Origin: Thysanoteuthis rhombus
Taxonomy: Eukaryota > Mollusca > Cephalopoda > Oegopsida > Thysanoteuthidae
Length of the DNA stretch: 64,000 bases
NCBI GenBank assembly: GCA_963457665.1
Contig: OY735203.1
Coordinates: 6,082,857-6,146,856 of the forward strand
Direction: 5' to 3'
Positions 1 to 12,019 of this stretch are shown in pieces (the first letter of the stretch is position 1; every line of letters begins with the position of its first letter). Made by a program: the position numbers and the translations under genes. Below the pieces are notes generated by a model. The model did no database searches, had not been told where the DNA came from, and saw only the letters and a list, made by a program, of their open reading frames with translations.

Positions 1-217
1 TACGTCTGTGTTTGTTTGTTCCAGAGCTTCTGGCAATCCCGTTTTGTTTACTGACCTGAAAACTTGCAGCAGTACTCCACTCAATCCCCTCTAGAAAACT
101 TGCTGCAGTCTTCCACAAGATGCCGTCTAGAAAATGATTAAAAAAAAAAGAAGCTTTTTTGACCTATTTTTGGCCTTATTTTGACGGGTTTATTAATAAA
201 ATCTAGATTTTGGGGGA
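1..217 (+). repeat. Dispersed repeat family A, copy 1
   Basis: This segment shares an ordered set of blocks with 16940-17090 and 25100-25440: a gcttttttgacct block, then ttattttgacgggtttatta and a tctagatt block. The first 60 bases also resemble 25110-25165 (Tgttt-gttcc, then gttttgttt-actgac). I do not recognise the family. It ends where a family 1 LINE fragment begins, so it may be cut at the left by the window edge. The call rests on self-comparison by eye. Confidence 0.5.
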
Positions 218-219
218 AT

Positions 220-622
220 ACTAAAAAGAAAGTCAAGCAATCAATGCATCCTCCTGATAGTCACCTATGTAGGTGAAACATGGAACCTAACCAAAAGATT
301 GACCCTCAAAGTGAGAACCATGCAATCTGCACATGAGATAAACATGCTCAACGTCACATGGAGAGAATGTTAAAAAAAGAGAGTCAGTGGTAGGAACCAT
401 AAGAAAACTCAAATGACAATGGGCTAGTCATGTTGCAAGAATGGCAGACAACCGTTGGACATCATGACTCACAACGTGGATCCCCGAAGACCATATAGGA
501 AACTGTGGTCAGCAAAATATGAGATGGAGTAAGGAACTATACAAGTACTAAAAAGTACTGACTCTTGCAAATCTTGAGGAAGGTGTGTGTATGTCCAATA
601 ACAGACGGTAAAGGGCCGTTGA
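220..622 (+). mobile_element. RTE-like LINE (family 1), 3' end fragment
   Basis: Plus-strand translation in broken frames gives the C-terminal region of an APE-type LINE polyprotein: an ILLIVTYVGETWNLTKR block, then an RTMQSAHE block, then an mGxVARMADNRWtsxxTxWIPRDH-like stretch, and finally the caataacagacggtaaag end that closes other copies. Several frame breaks are needed, and the reverse transcriptase core is absent. It is therefore a dead 5'-truncated copy. It abuts family A upstream and a short TA run downstream. Confidence 0.8.
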
Positions 623-959
623 GTATATGTATATATATATTTGATGTATAGGTTATATCTGACAATAGCAAGAACCCAAAAGAAACCAACTTCACCGACA
701 CCTTTATACAAGGGTCTATACCCCATCTAACACAAGTAGCATAATGACGGATATATGATCCCTCAACCGAACATAAAGCCATCCATCCACAGAAAATATC
801 AAACACATTCTCATCCTGTCGATACACAACACAAAAAACTCAAGTTCTCTTCATTTTCTATTCATTTCTCTATCTCGCTTCTAATGTGGGGGTCACTTCC
901 TACGAAATGTATGTTTATAAATACCCACTCACCTAATCTGTGATTTCCTCATCGTCTAT

Positions 960-1003
960 GAAACACACACACACACACACACACACACATATGTATATAT
1001 ATT
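960..1003. repeat. (CA)n/(TA)n compound microsatellite
   Basis: About fourteen CA units are followed by a degenerate TATATA run. Nothing else is supported in the surrounding 630-1460 interval. Confidence 0.9.
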
Positions 1004-1474
1004 ACACATCCTTACGGCAAGAAAAAAAACAACTAGCACACCTGTATTTCGATGTTAACTTGATTTTCTATATGACCTGTATTCCACCTACCTTTTGACA
1101 TTTTCTGAACTAAGAAAAAAATCTTTCTGGTAGTTGGGAAAAGATAGCAATCAATGATCAAGCACTAAATTTTATAATTGGAAAAAATACATTTTAATGC
1201 GGTCGACGTAAAATACGGGAAACAACGAGAAGCAAAGCAATCATTTATCACTGGTAACAATAGCTCAAATCGTTGAATAACCAGGACTCTATTTCCTTAA
1301 ATTGATCATCGCAAACCTCTGTATAAAAACCATGAAAAAATTGCGTTCTCTTTCCTTTCCGTTGCATCCTGGATTTCACCATCGCCATTTTTAATGTTTT
1401 AACTATTATGTGTTTGGATTATCAGAAGTGGTACTGACTCTGACCAACAGAATACGGCTATTTTGTGAATGACC

Positions 1475-1540
1475 TGGCGATGGATCGACCCACAGCCTAT
1501 AGAACCAGAGGCGAGCACTCTGCCACTGAGCCGTGGTTTG
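1475..1540 (-). repeat. tRNA-derived (glycine/glutamate-like) SINE head or pseudo-tRNA
   Basis: On the minus strand, CGGCTCAGTGGC (1522-1533) matches a Pol III A box and the following GAGTGCTCGCCT resembles a tRNA D-arm and anticodon stem. GGGTCGATCC (1482-1491) matches a B box about 30 bases on. The flanks do not pair into an acceptor stem, so this is not a functional tRNA gene. It is more likely the head of a tRNA-derived SINE or a pseudo-tRNA. Confidence 0.55.
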
Positions 1541-4500
1541 TAAGTAAGAAAAACCGAGGCATGAAAAATACACTAAAGAAAGAATACTTATTTGTAGAAC
1601 TGAGAAAAAAACATTTCCTGTAGAGATTGACGAATTTCTGAAAAGACTAATCTCTACCTTATCTTGCCGTCACATTCAATAACTGAACAACCGTAGCGTC
1701 AAAATTTGAAGTCATTTAAAAACTTTCCATCGAAGAATAGATATGATCGGAATGAATTCCATTTATGACATCACTGGCCTGATATGAAAAAAAAAAAACA
1801 CTCAGATACATCTAGATTCTCGAGAATCCTGATGTTATGAACGTACCCGTTGAAATAAAATACAATAAAAAAAAAATTGGTCAAAAAAGACTTTTTACCT
1901 CCAAATAAAAAGAACCACTTTTAGAAAGGGTCCAGTAGAGTACTAATGATAATTTTGATGTCTGTACACAAAAAGAACACACAAAAACATAAACACACAC
2001 AAATACATACAAAAGAAAAGACCCCTACGCTAATTTTGATGGCTAAGGTTGTTCGATTTAAATGAAGGGTCTTCAGTAAATACTGCAATATCTCTCATCC
2101 TCTTATCCAATGCATTCATTAAACAAATATTATCAATGTGCATTTTTTAATCTGAAAAAAAAAAAAAAGCAGTCCGACGCTTCGGATGAAAGTAGCAATG
2201 AATTATATCCTTGATGACGCATAGGAAGAGGCTAAATTTATACAACTTCCAAGGAGCAAACGATATCAGACTTTTTCCAAATATGTAGATATCAAGTCAT
2301 GTTTAAAGATTTGATTCCAATCGAACAAAGGGAAACAAACAGGTCTAGTTAGTTACTCAATAAAAAGAACGTCTTTTGGCAGCATATCGTTTAGGGATGA
2401 TCAAATAAAACGTTAGGAGGAAGGAATAACAAGTGGACATAAACATTGAACCCCTAATTGAAAAAACCTAGTTTCGGGATTTTTGAATGATAAGGAGATC
2501 ATGTGAGAATTTCCAGCCCTCCAGCTCCATTGATTCGGCCAGTACAAGTGATATATATATATATATCTGACCAGTCCGCTGGACCAGTTTGAGAACCGAG
2601 AGAAAGAAATGTTGACAGTTTTGGTTGACGGTTTCTAATCGCTATATTCAAACGGTTAACGTGCCAAGCTAACTTGTTTAGTTAGCTTGTTGCAGATAAA
2701 GAAAAAAACGCATCGAAAGAATTATAGATGTAAGATTGAACGGAAAATTGATGGGTTATCAGGGAAAATTTAGACACAATATCTGAATAAGACACCTTAC
2801 AAAACCACGGACTTTCAGGGCGAACTTCCTGATATCGGTCGGCGGCAGACAACTTCCTGCAAACTTCTAAAAATTGCTCTAATCTGGAACCAAAATTGCA
2901 TCATCTCTCTGTGCGAATTGAACTGAGTAGATATTTTAATCTATTGTTATTATAGGTTTTAGAAATGTTAAGTCAGTCGCCAGAGACAAATATATATTCG
3001 ATATTCTGGCTTGAAATCAGCTTTTCTTCCCTGAGGTTAGTTTGTAGTATTGGATGTCATCGATTTTATGTTTTCCCATTCAGGGTATTTTTTAACCCTG
3101 TGGCACATGAAGCATCCACAAGGAATTTTTCTAATCTATTTATTCATTTTATGCAGACAGGTTGCTAGTCTAGGACTCACCTTCCTCTCCTTGAGCATAT
3201 AAAAGAAAGACAATTCAAACCAGCTTTAAGGGAATCTTTAAAGCAATACCCCCCTTCACCGTTTATATCTACTGTATATACTCGAGTAAAAGTCGATCTC
3301 ATGTAATAGTGGAAACACTATTTATATTGAGAAATTTGATTTTCCATTTATCTCATGTAAAAGTCGATCCCAGTTTTCCCACTGACAACAGACCGACATT
3401 GGTGAATCAAGATATAATCCAGAACATGGACGATGGGAATTTTTTTTTTACCTTATCATGCTCTGATGCATGCATCAAAATACGTGTCACTAAATACTTC
3501 ACTGACAAATCATAAATAAGACCGAGTCGCTATAATAAATGATAGTATTGACCTGCATTATCTAGATAAACCATTGCTCCTGAATCCAGTGATGATGTGT
3601 ATTTATTAGGGAATGCTTCGTTTCAGCTTCGGCTCCTTACCGGTACCGGTCATGTACACAGTATTGCAGTAAGTAACGATAATATTCTATAATTATGAAC
3701 TTTGAATTTTTATTTACCTAGTTTGCTGAGTATAATGGAGTAAAAGAATAAGTGTAAATATTTAAAAGAGTTACATGGCCTTATGTATGCGGTTTGTAAC
3801 TCAGATGTGTATTTGGATGCGTAGAAACATCGTATTATTACTGCAATTCAATGTCCTTCTTTTTTGTTCATTTAGAGACTATTTTGGCTTCTGCGTATTG
3901 AGTCGGTATCTTGAATTGTAGTGTAAATTCCAGCCCCTTGAAAGTTGTATCCAATCAATACTTGACCCCATAAATCTAACCTGAAAAAAGTCGCTATGTG
4001 TTGATGCATATATTCGAATAACTGGGGGTTCAAAGTTATTTTGGGGATTTTTCTCTGGTTCAGATTTCCTCATGCAACATACTGAGCAATGATCAGTCTC
4101 TATTTTGAACAGTCCACGGTAGCATGAATATTGAGCACCAGTTTTTTCCTGCCTCCTCAACCTGCTAGGATTCACCTTATTGCCTTAAAAACAATGCATT
4201 TTCTGTAGCATGTTTGTGGTGTGTCCCACTAGCTTTACGTTTCTCTCACTGGTGGTGTTAGGGACATTTGCAGGGAAATTTGACTTCGTAGTCATTTCCG
4301 ATGTTCCACTCGCATAGACGGATGTAGGGGTGACAATACCATTGAATAGTTGCATTTTGATACTGAGTGAAATTTTCTAGCTGACCAAGCATGTTTAAGT
4401 ACTGAAATATTCATGAGATCTTTCCTGGTCTGCAGCTGACATTCAATTCATTGAACCCCCATTGGATAATATATTTCTGAAGTATGTAAACTCAGTTCTC

Positions 4501-5070
4501 AAATTCTTTTAGTTTGTACGAGCGATAAATTACTCTTCCAGTCAATGGTCGAGTGACAATTCCTTCTAAAATCGGACATAGAACCACTTCATTAACAAAT
4601 GTCATGATATCAGAAAGTTCAGGTTGTTTTGAGTGCCATTCGCCATTGAAGATTCTAAAATTTAAAGTTTGCTCAAAGGTAAGAAATTGCAATTTAATTG
4701 AATAGAATATTTTGGAAAAAAAATGTATGATTCTTTCATATTTATGTGAGATTTTATGAATAATTCATTTGTGAGTTTCTAATTATTCCGATATTCTAGA
4801 GTTTGATTATAAAACTAATAATAATGATAAAAAGCAGGTAAAAGAATCAATGTATTTCTTAGCAACATAGCCGGAAAGCTTAGTGCATTTAAAATACAGA
4901 AAATAGTTCCTAACTCCACTGCGCATATCATTAGAAAATCTGAGTCAATGTGAATGAAAATACTATACCAGACATATACAATTGTATATCAGTGTAGACG
5001 TATGTTTTTGGAAGTGTTGTATCTTTTGTATTGATAAAAATCTGTTTTTTCCCTCTCTCTCTCTCTCTCT
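1541..5070. other. AT-rich non-coding stretch
   Basis: No gene is supported. Open frames here are short with no recognised motif. The interval holds poly-A runs near 1790, 1870 and 2158, a short (AT)n at 2550-2566, a hairpin at 2665-2689, and a gccctccagctcc block near 2515 that recurs inverted or direct at 45930 and 60695. Near 3280-3400 the phrase catgtaa(t/a)agt...gtcgat(c/c)cca occurs twice, suggesting a small local duplication. Confidence 0.5.
2665..2689. repeat. Perfect 9-bp inverted repeat (hairpin)
   Basis: CAAGCTAAC, seven bases, then GTTAGCTTG. The two arms are exact reverse complements. It may form a cruciform or be a remnant of a transposon or SINE. No T-run follows, and a terminator role is not expected in this genome type. 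Confidence 0.6.
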
Positions 5071-5074
5071 CTCT
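5052..5074. repeat. (CT)n microsatellite
   Basis: About eleven CT units directly precede the family 2 LINE-like tail region. Confidence 0.9.
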
Positions 5075-5219
5075 TGAGCTGTCATAAATTAGATACAACG
5101 GTTGCCAACCCTAAGTCTGTGGTTGAGCCTCTATTGGTGACATTCATAAACCGAAATGAAAAAAATAACAACATAAGTATTAAGGAGAGTACTGGAAATT
5201 TGAACCCTACACCCCCAGC

Positions 5220-5435
5220 TGGTAGCAATGGTCCAAACAGCCAAGAAATATGGATGATGGAGACAGTACAAATCAAAGCACTGCTATGACAGGTGGGGAC
5301 GATATGAGAAGAGGTCCGGAAATCTGGGTAGATTTACTGTCAGTCAATTTCCAGCAGTAACCACCAGGCAACTGGTGTGAAACCGTAACCAATAGCACTG
5401 ATGTGGACTGTGAGTGTGCGAAGTGGAAGGCTGGA
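5220..5435 (+). mobile_element. R2/NeSL-like LINE (family 2), 3' tail fragment
   Basis: This segment aligns by eye with the reverse complement of 55440-55610: a gatggagacagta block, then aagcactgctatgaca, then gacgatatgagaag and an accaggcaactg block. The 55.4 kb relative also carries an RPD...D endonuclease motif, which ties the tail to a restriction-like-endonuclease LINE. A C-terminal block of the type GDLRRxxVxQ is recognisable but decayed. There is no body upstream, so it is a severely truncated copy. Confidence 0.6.
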
Positions 5436-6099
5436 GACTTTGGCGAAAATAGCAACCAAAAGCAAATTCATTTCTACTCAAGCTCAATTTCAAACTTACT
5501 TCAATAGAATATTGCTGGGAAAAAGACATAGAAACAAACTTAATCATCAACTAACAAGTAACTGTGTTATATATTGCAATTTGAATTTTAATTGGAAAAA
5601 AGAAAATCATTTTCCAAACTTAAAGACGGATATTATATCATGATCGGACTCTTACTAAGTTAAAACCTGAGAGAAATATTGGAGAGGTATGAACATCTGA
5701 ATAACACTCAAATGTTTATTCAAATATAAAAGAGTTATGGACTTATTGGACCCGGGACTTTACATTCAAGGTTTACCTCAGCCTCAATAGGACAATATGT
5801 ACAGGTCTCTGTTGATTGAAAGGGAGTAGCTTTAAGTTAAAAGCTTGGTGATATAGGTCTGCTAGTAATTGGCAGAAAACAGTCATCCTGATATCTTTTA
5901 CAATGCTGTACACAACCTTCATGAGAGAATATTGTGGGTTATTCTGCAACGATTGGTAAAACTCCGGCTCATGTTCCCTTAATGGGCCTCAGGAGGGATA
6001 CAGTCGTCGCTGAGTGACTGTTAGTAAAAATAAAGAGAAAAAAAGTGGACGAAAGAGGACAACAAATTAGTCATGCATTGCTACCCTAAAAGTTATATG

Positions 6100-6315
6100 T
6101 GAAGCCAATGAGAGGAGGGCGGGAGACTCGAGGACAAATTGTTGCTCAGGCTTTAGCAATGACCCCTGGGAAACTGGTGTGAAACTGCAAAACACAGTAC
6201 TGCTCCGAACGGTGAGAAAGTTGAGGGAAGTACTTGAGACAAGCTGTTACCCAATCCTCAGTGACAACCACCAGGCAACTGATGTAATAATGAAAATGAT
6301 AATATTTAACGTATT
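6100..6315 (+). mobile_element. R2/NeSL-like LINE (family 2), 3' tail fragments
   Basis: The phrase gggaaactggtgtgaaac and, 90 bases on, accaccaggcaactgatgt match the tail at 5340-5390 and the end at 39600-39635. Two tail units therefore seem to sit side by side, followed by aataatgaaaatgataata, a decayed form of the ATA tail seen at 39637. No coding body is present. Confidence 0.5.
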
Positions 6316-6319
6316 GAAA

Positions 6320-6840
6320 TTTCACTCTAGTAATGTTTGATTGCAAGCCTCCTCAATACGCTAACACTCCCCTCAGCTTTCTTCATGATTTTAGAAGTGT
6401 CGTTGTTTACATAGTCTTGATTCTTCGTCGGGTTTCTAATTCCTCCAGCCTTCTTGCTGCATTTTTGGTATCGTTCCCAGTGCTGATATGTGAATTGCCT
6501 TGAACGGACTACGGTGGATTCATGTATGAGAGACTGATATCTATATACATACACAGATCTATGCTTAGATATTGATATAACTTCATGATGACACATAAAC
6601 AAATACAGACAAGCCTACACACACAAAACACACGCATATCCTATTTGTGTACGCAAAAAGTATCCAATATACTTCAAAAAGCTTACTTACATAATTTCAG
6701 AAATTGGACCAAGGATTTCTGATCTTGGCACGTGTCGTTTTAGTGTCCGGCTATGTTTCAATATTTTTTTTGATTATTTGATCTCTTAATCTTTGATCTA
6801 ATGTCTATTAAATTTTAAGTTGCAAGAAGATAGTGAATGT
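6320..6840. other. Unassigned non-coding stretch
   Basis: A minus-strand open frame covers 6327-6602 but matches nothing I recognise and has no clear splice borders. I see no other structure. Confidence 0.3.
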
Positions 6841-6925
6841 ATGTATGTATCTCTCTCTCCATATATATTATTCTCTATCTATCTGCATATCTTTACCTCT
6901 CTCCCTCTCCTATACATATCTTTAC

Positions 6926-6975
<50 letters not shown>

Positions 6976-7118
6976 TTTCCGTCTCTCTCTGTCTATATCC
7001 ATATCTTTTTCTCCTTCCTCTCCCTCTCTATATATGTGTGTGTGTATATATATATGTATATAGTGATTGTAGATAACAAACAGACAAGTTAAGACAAACA
7101 GACGTGCGTGTGTGTGTG

Positions 7119-7172
<54 letters not shown>
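6840..7172. repeat. Compound CT/AT/GT microsatellite cluster
   Basis: A patchwork of (CT)n, (AT)n, (GT)n and degenerate TATC/TCTA runs, with the longest pure parts at about 6926-6973 and 7112-7172. The open frames on both strands here (rich in Y, I, S and L, or H and T) are by-products of the repeat and are not annotated as genes. Confidence 0.9.
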
Positions 7173-7175
<3 letters not shown>

Positions 7176-8600
7176 TACATATCAGGTTAGCAATATAGTA
7201 TAACATAAAGCAAAGTCTGATATGTGACGGATTTATTTCATAGAGTGCTTGATGCATTCGACTTTATACTTCGAAAGTCAAGCTGTTTTAGAGTAGAGCT
7301 CATTAACGAATATAGTATAACAGCAATCCATACATAAGTAAATTAATGTAGACCGTCTAAGGTAATGTAGACTGTCTATTCCCATACCCATCATCCTTTC
7401 TAATCAGCATTATCTACACCCTAACATGCACAAGTAAATTGAGAATAATACAAACCACTAGAGCCGTAAAGGATACCAACAAAGGCAATAAACTCAATGC
7501 CAAATATCAAAGTAAAGATAAAAACAATTAAGCATCTTTTCAGAGATAAACTCCTACACGTAGCTCAGACCCTTTAACATGTAACTTTCGACCACCAACA
7601 AAAATATTCACACTCCTAAAAACAATAAAAAAAATGAATACCTCCTCCCACTTATAGCAAAACCCACAAGATTCTCAGCAAATTCCCCAAACTAGAATAT
7701 AAAAACACAGACAATCATTAGCCTGATGAGGCCAAGAGAGGGCAGAAACATAAACTTGTTTGCGTAGCGAATCCACATCCTATCATATATATTTAGAGGG
7801 AGGGAGGGAGGGATAGTGGGATATTTACACACTTCTGGACAGAAATATATGTACGATATGTACAAGGAAAGACTAGGAAAGAAGAAAAGACAGATATAAA
7901 AGCATTGGAATTGAGATTAGTATTGACAGAATGGACTGGTGTGGATAAATCGATATATTGGATGTTAAAAGTTTATTTTAATAGACTAAAACATCTTCGA
8001 AATTGACAGATGGTGCACTATATTTTTTTGTACATAACTTTTCTATGTTCAATCGTTTCCCAATATACTTTTGATTTTTTGGTATCTTTGATCCAAAATC
8101 TATCAATTGTGATCCTGTATAAAGTGGTTAAAATTGACTCGGGTACTTTTTGCACTCACTGTAGTTAGATAGATTGCTTGCTCGTGACAGGACGAAAAAC
8201 TTAAGTCTAAACCAGAAACCAAGATAAATAAACATAAAATTCCAAAGAATAAATAATCCACTTGATGAAGTAGAATGTTTTCCTAGTTGAATAGAACTTT
8301 TTATGCCCCGGACATCAAGTAATGAGCAGCAGGTGGCCGGTACTAATTAGCTTTTAAATTAAACTCTTTCCCCAGAATTAAACGGATATCAATCGATCAG
8401 TTCTTTCAGTGTTTTGAATAAAAGCAGCATTTTTTCTTTTAAGATGGGCTGGCCGTGTTTAGAATAGCGTCATATTCATCAGTATTTGTTTTATTATCTC
8501 ATGATCATGGATTTCCCCTTATAACAGAAACTCCTGTATAATGCAGTCATTAGCAAAAAGTTCATAATTAGCTTGAATGATTCTTATTATTTTCAATGAA
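7173..8600. other. AT-rich non-coding stretch
   Basis: No gene is supported. Contains a short GGGA repeat at 7796-7813. Sequence near 7690-7760 (ctgatgaggccaagagagggcagaaac) has a loose CTGATGAG...GAAAC layout but no convincing stems. Confidence 0.4.
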
Positions 8601-8639
8601 CGTTGCCAGGTCTTAGAGAGACGCTTCCACTTTCTTTCA

Positions 8640-8779
8640 GACCCAAGTTGAAAGCATCAATAGAAAAGAGGAGTCATGAGAGAGATTTACAATATTTATA
8701 TTTTCGACTAATACTTCATGACATCGAAATAGAACGTCGTGAAGAATATCATAAGAGAATAATCATACATCAGAAATTG
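8640..8779 (+). CDS. Possible internal exon, unidentified
   Basis: A pyrimidine-rich acceptor-like site (ccactttctttcag, ending at 8639) opens a frame with charged, helix-like content (KRSHERD, then EIERREEYHK) that stays open until a stop at 8786. A donor-like gtaaat lies just before that stop. I do not recognise the protein. The frame is only about 46 codons, and chance open frames of this length are common. It is listed because frame and borders agree, not because of homology. Confidence 0.2.
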
Positions 8780-8903
8780 TGTAAATGATGTTGCAGGTTT
8801 TCAACAGATTCTGTTTTTTTTTTTATCGAGATCTGTATACTCCGATGAATGTTCCAGTTTTAACTTGACTTTTGTCAATTGAGGATCAGAAAAAAGAATT
8901 TAG

Positions 8904-9400
8904 TCATGTAATACATTGATTCTTGTACGGAAAACTACCGAGAGATTCAGGGAAATTGTTCAGCCCGTATTGCAGAGTGGACTTTTGCTTGTATCTTATA
9001 TGAAGCAGTGTACACATGGGGATCACTTCGAAGGGTAAGCATTTCCTGTCAAGGTCGATTTCCCCGTACATTTTCCAAGCACCTTGGATTGTGGTTAAGT
9101 TGCGTGAAATGACATTTAAAAAAAAGAGAGTACACCATAGATTGTCATTGTGATCATGCGTGTGGTTTAAATAGAAAACGTCAACCAAAACTAAGGTTTC
9201 TTCAGTTTTCAATTGAGTCTGCCTGGCTGATTGGCTAAGTGGGACCAAAGAGCTACAACTTAAACATTTTCTCTTTATTTTGTCTTGTTTTTATTTTCAA
9301 AATACCAAATATACTCCCTCCCCATGAAAATGGTTTTAGAGGGGGTCAATTTACAATGTAAACCCATGCTAAATTGGTCTCAGTTTGTTACCGGCTGCGT
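8904..9400 (-). other. Non-coding stretch with possible family D tail (minus)
   Basis: A 114-codon minus-strand frame runs 8904-9248 without any recognised motif. At 9310-9370 the phrase gagggggtcaatttacaatgtaaa is the reverse complement of the ttacattgtaaattggacc block in family D at 54340, so the end of that repeat may lie here. Confidence 0.3.
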
Positions 9401-9408
9401 TCGTGCTT

Positions 9409-9433
9409 GTTTTTTTTTTTTTTTTTTTTTTTT
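9409..9433. repeat. Poly-T run
   Basis: About two dozen consecutive T. On the minus strand this would read as a poly-A tail, so it may mark the 3' end of a decayed retrotransposed sequence to its right, though none is recognised. Confidence 0.8.
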
Positions 9434-9608
9434 GATGATTCAAACTTTTTGGTAACCCAACAAAGGGCTAGAGAAGTAACTTACTCACTGATTACCACTT
9501 TTCCCATTTTTATAATTGATCTCCCCCAACACAACATACATCACGTGACAGTTTCTTGTGGACGACTAACCAGATCTGTAACTCATGATGGTCATATTTT
9601 ACCAAATA

Positions 9609-9805
9609 GGGTTCTCGAAAGAAACTGGAATCGATAAGACTAGGCCGAGTTATTCAGTAAAAAGACACAAGGGAAAATGTATTGAACATAGATTGGATTA
9701 CGAGAAGAAATTGATTTTGACAACTTATACACTAGAGAGAATTTATCTTGAATTAGGCTGGAAGATAGATCGACAAAAACTTTATAGGGGAAAATTGGGT
9801 GATAG
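9609..9805 (+). CDS. Possible internal exon, unidentified
   Basis: The frame opens after an acceptor-like ttttaccaaatag and closes at a good donor-like site (gataG/GTGAGA at about 9806). The peptide is basic and mixed in composition (e.g. RLDYEKKLILTTYTLERIYL, then WKIDRQKLYRGK). No family is recognised. It could be a host exon or part of a decayed mobile-element protein. Frame and borders are the only evidence. Confidence 0.25.
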
Positions 9806-9809
9806 GTGA

Positions 9810-11260
9810 GAAAATATTGAATATTGTCTTTACTTTTTAAAAAAAAATTATGAATGAACTTTTCATAAGACACGAAGTTCAGCATCATTTTAAAAGTTTT
9901 TTTCCTCTCTACGAAAGTTCCTTTTACGCCAGTTCAATTTACGTAGTATATCCGGCCAGCGAAGCTTCTTAAAACCAATGCTCTTTAATCAGTCAGCTTT
10001 AAGATGTGATATAAAATAATCGCAGCTTCCAATAAAGACATTCAGAATTAAAAATCTCAAATTTTTGAGTGATACGGAAATAACTACGTGCATATAATCT
10101 CATGGACGCATTTGAGTCTTTAACAAATATGAAATCAAATTAAACTAATACGATATATTCTCTGACCTGTAAGATCCTCACAAAATGCAATAGCTGAAGA
10201 GCACTGCTATGGAGATATAATCTTACCTGAAGCCTTGCTATGAAATAGGAGTAAAAGAAACCTTCTTAAGTGTAAGGACAAAAAAAAAAAAAACTTCTTA
10301 AGTTTCTGAAGCAGTTGATTCCATTTGACGGATCAAAAATGAAAGTAAGGCCAAATTTGGGATTCATCGTATATTTTTCAAAGAAGACAAGTATTCTTTC
10401 ATCAAAAATAGTCCCAAAGCAGCAGCTCGACTCAAGTCAATTAAAAATGGCCAATACTGTTGCTGATATGGACGCAGCCTCGATATATACAATATACATA
10501 AGCTAGTGGTGATAACTGTTGTTTTAACTGAATTCATTTCCATGGTTTTGTATGAAATGCTGTACGAGTAGTATACGATGAGATTTATGAAATATTCATT
10601 TTGAATTGTTTTTTTTTCCAGGTACATTCCTCGTCACTAATACAAATTTTATTTTGCAATGAGATATCGTAAGATTCTAAAAAAAACATTTACGAAAGTC
10701 TATTGACCTGAGAGAACAGAATCCATTTATAAATACTCACTGATGACTTTGGTTGACTTCAGAATTTTACCTTTCTTGCAGTCCAGTGCTTGATTCCTAA
10801 GTAAACACAAACTACATTGAAAATTCAAAGTTTAACCTGTTCTCCTACTTATTCTAAATAAGCAGAAGTCTAACGTTTTCTGACCAAATGAATAATATGC
10901 CTGAGGGACGTTGAATGTTTATTTCAGTTCTCCACACCACGTATCAGAAAAGAGAATTCTAAAAGATGTTCTCTATTTAAGATGGGAAAAAGATTGGACG
11001 GAAAGCTGGTTGTTTGGCGATTATTACATTTATACTTAATACATGATCAGCTAAAAACAATTTTATAGGCCAGGAGGAGTATTCCATGATATATGTGTTT
11101 GCGCCTTAGAAGTTTGGGGAGCGAGAAATTATAGAAGACCATTGAGTTTTTAAAAAGGTGATGCGAGTGTCATATTCATGGAAATGTTTCCCCAAACTTA
11201 TTCAATTCAAAAGTTATGAAAAATATATTTTAAAAAGTTTACTAGCTTACTTGAAGGTTG
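9810..11260. other. AT-rich non-coding stretch
   Basis: Only short open frames with no recognised motif. The phrase cttcttaagt flanks a 14-base poly-A at 10280, a very short direct repeat. Nothing else is supported. Confidence 0.4.
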
Positions 11261-11264
11261 TCTT

Positions 11265-11412
11265 CCAGAAAGGGGAAGGAAGGATAAGAAAGGAAGGGAG
11301 GAACAATGTATGAAAGGGAGATAATAAATCCGAAAAAATAGGAAGGACGGTAGGAAGGAAGGAAGGAAAGATAGAAAAAAGGTCTGAAGGAAATAAGCTA
11401 AAAGAAATGAAG

Positions 11413-11450
<38 letters not shown>

Positions 11451-11760
11451 CTGTGTGTGTGTGAGTGAGCGACTCGCACACAAGAAAACACAGATGAAAG
11501 GAAGAAAGAGGAAAGGGAGAAGCAATTAAATGAAGAAAGAAAAACGTGATTAAGTGAAGGACTCACATAATAAAAAAAGAAGGAAGAGAGACTAACGTAA
11601 ATAAACAAATAAAAAAGATCAAAAAGAAGGGAAAAAGAAAATAAAGATTAACAAGGACCGGGGCAAAGTTTAGTTTGATGTGAATAGAAAGCTACAGAAA
11701 GAACGAGGTAAGAAAGAGAGCGAAAGACGAAGAAGGAAAAAAGGTCTTTCCCTAACATTT
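11265..11760. repeat. Purine-rich tract with (GA)n core
   Basis: Nearly 500 bases of strongly purine-biased plus strand: GGAA/AGGA repeats, a pure (GA)n core at about 11413-11448, a GT run, then more GAAAGA sequence. Minus-strand frames rich in S, F and L (11207-11608) are artefacts of this bias. Such mirror-like purine tracts can form triplex DNA; that is inference. Confidence 0.85.
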
Positions 11761-11870
11761 GAAGGGAATTCTATAAAAAGACCCAAATAATCCTAAAACA
11801 AAATGTCGACTCATTATTTGTTTATATTTGTCGTTGGTGTTTCGCATGAACCCACCATTTGCATGAAAAA

Positions 11871-12019
11871 CCTGTTTTAAGCATTAACAGAAAGATACGT
11901 GTACCAGAAAAAGTCCTAGCTTAGACGTAATAAATGCACAGAACAGTTTTAAGCAACAACAGTAAGATTCGTATACTAGAAAAAAAAGGACCTAGCCTAG
12001 ACGTGATAAATGCACAGAA
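11871..12019. repeat. Tandem duplication, about 75-bp unit, two copies
   Basis: Unit 1 (11871-11943) and unit 2 (11944-12019) share, in order, gttttaagca, acag-aagat-cgt, a ccta/gcc/tagacgt block and ataaatgcacagaa. They differ by scattered substitutions and a few inserted A. No function is evident. Confidence 0.85.

Noticed and set aside
1475-1540. Functional tRNA gene
   Set aside because: A and B boxes are present but the acceptor and anticodon stems do not pair, and no discriminator or terminator T-run fits.
6833-7257. Open frames over the compound microsatellite
   Set aside because: Dinucleotide repeats have no stops in some frames; composition is S/L/Y/I or H/T/R/E with no protein character.
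7690-7765. CTGATGAG...GAAAC as a fourth hammerhead-like site
   Set aside because: The spacing fits but no stem II can be drawn between the two words.
11207-11608. 133-codon minus-strand frame rich in S, F and L, possibly membrane-like
   Set aside because: It follows the purine bias of the plus strand and includes the (GA)n core. No signal peptide or defined membrane segments.
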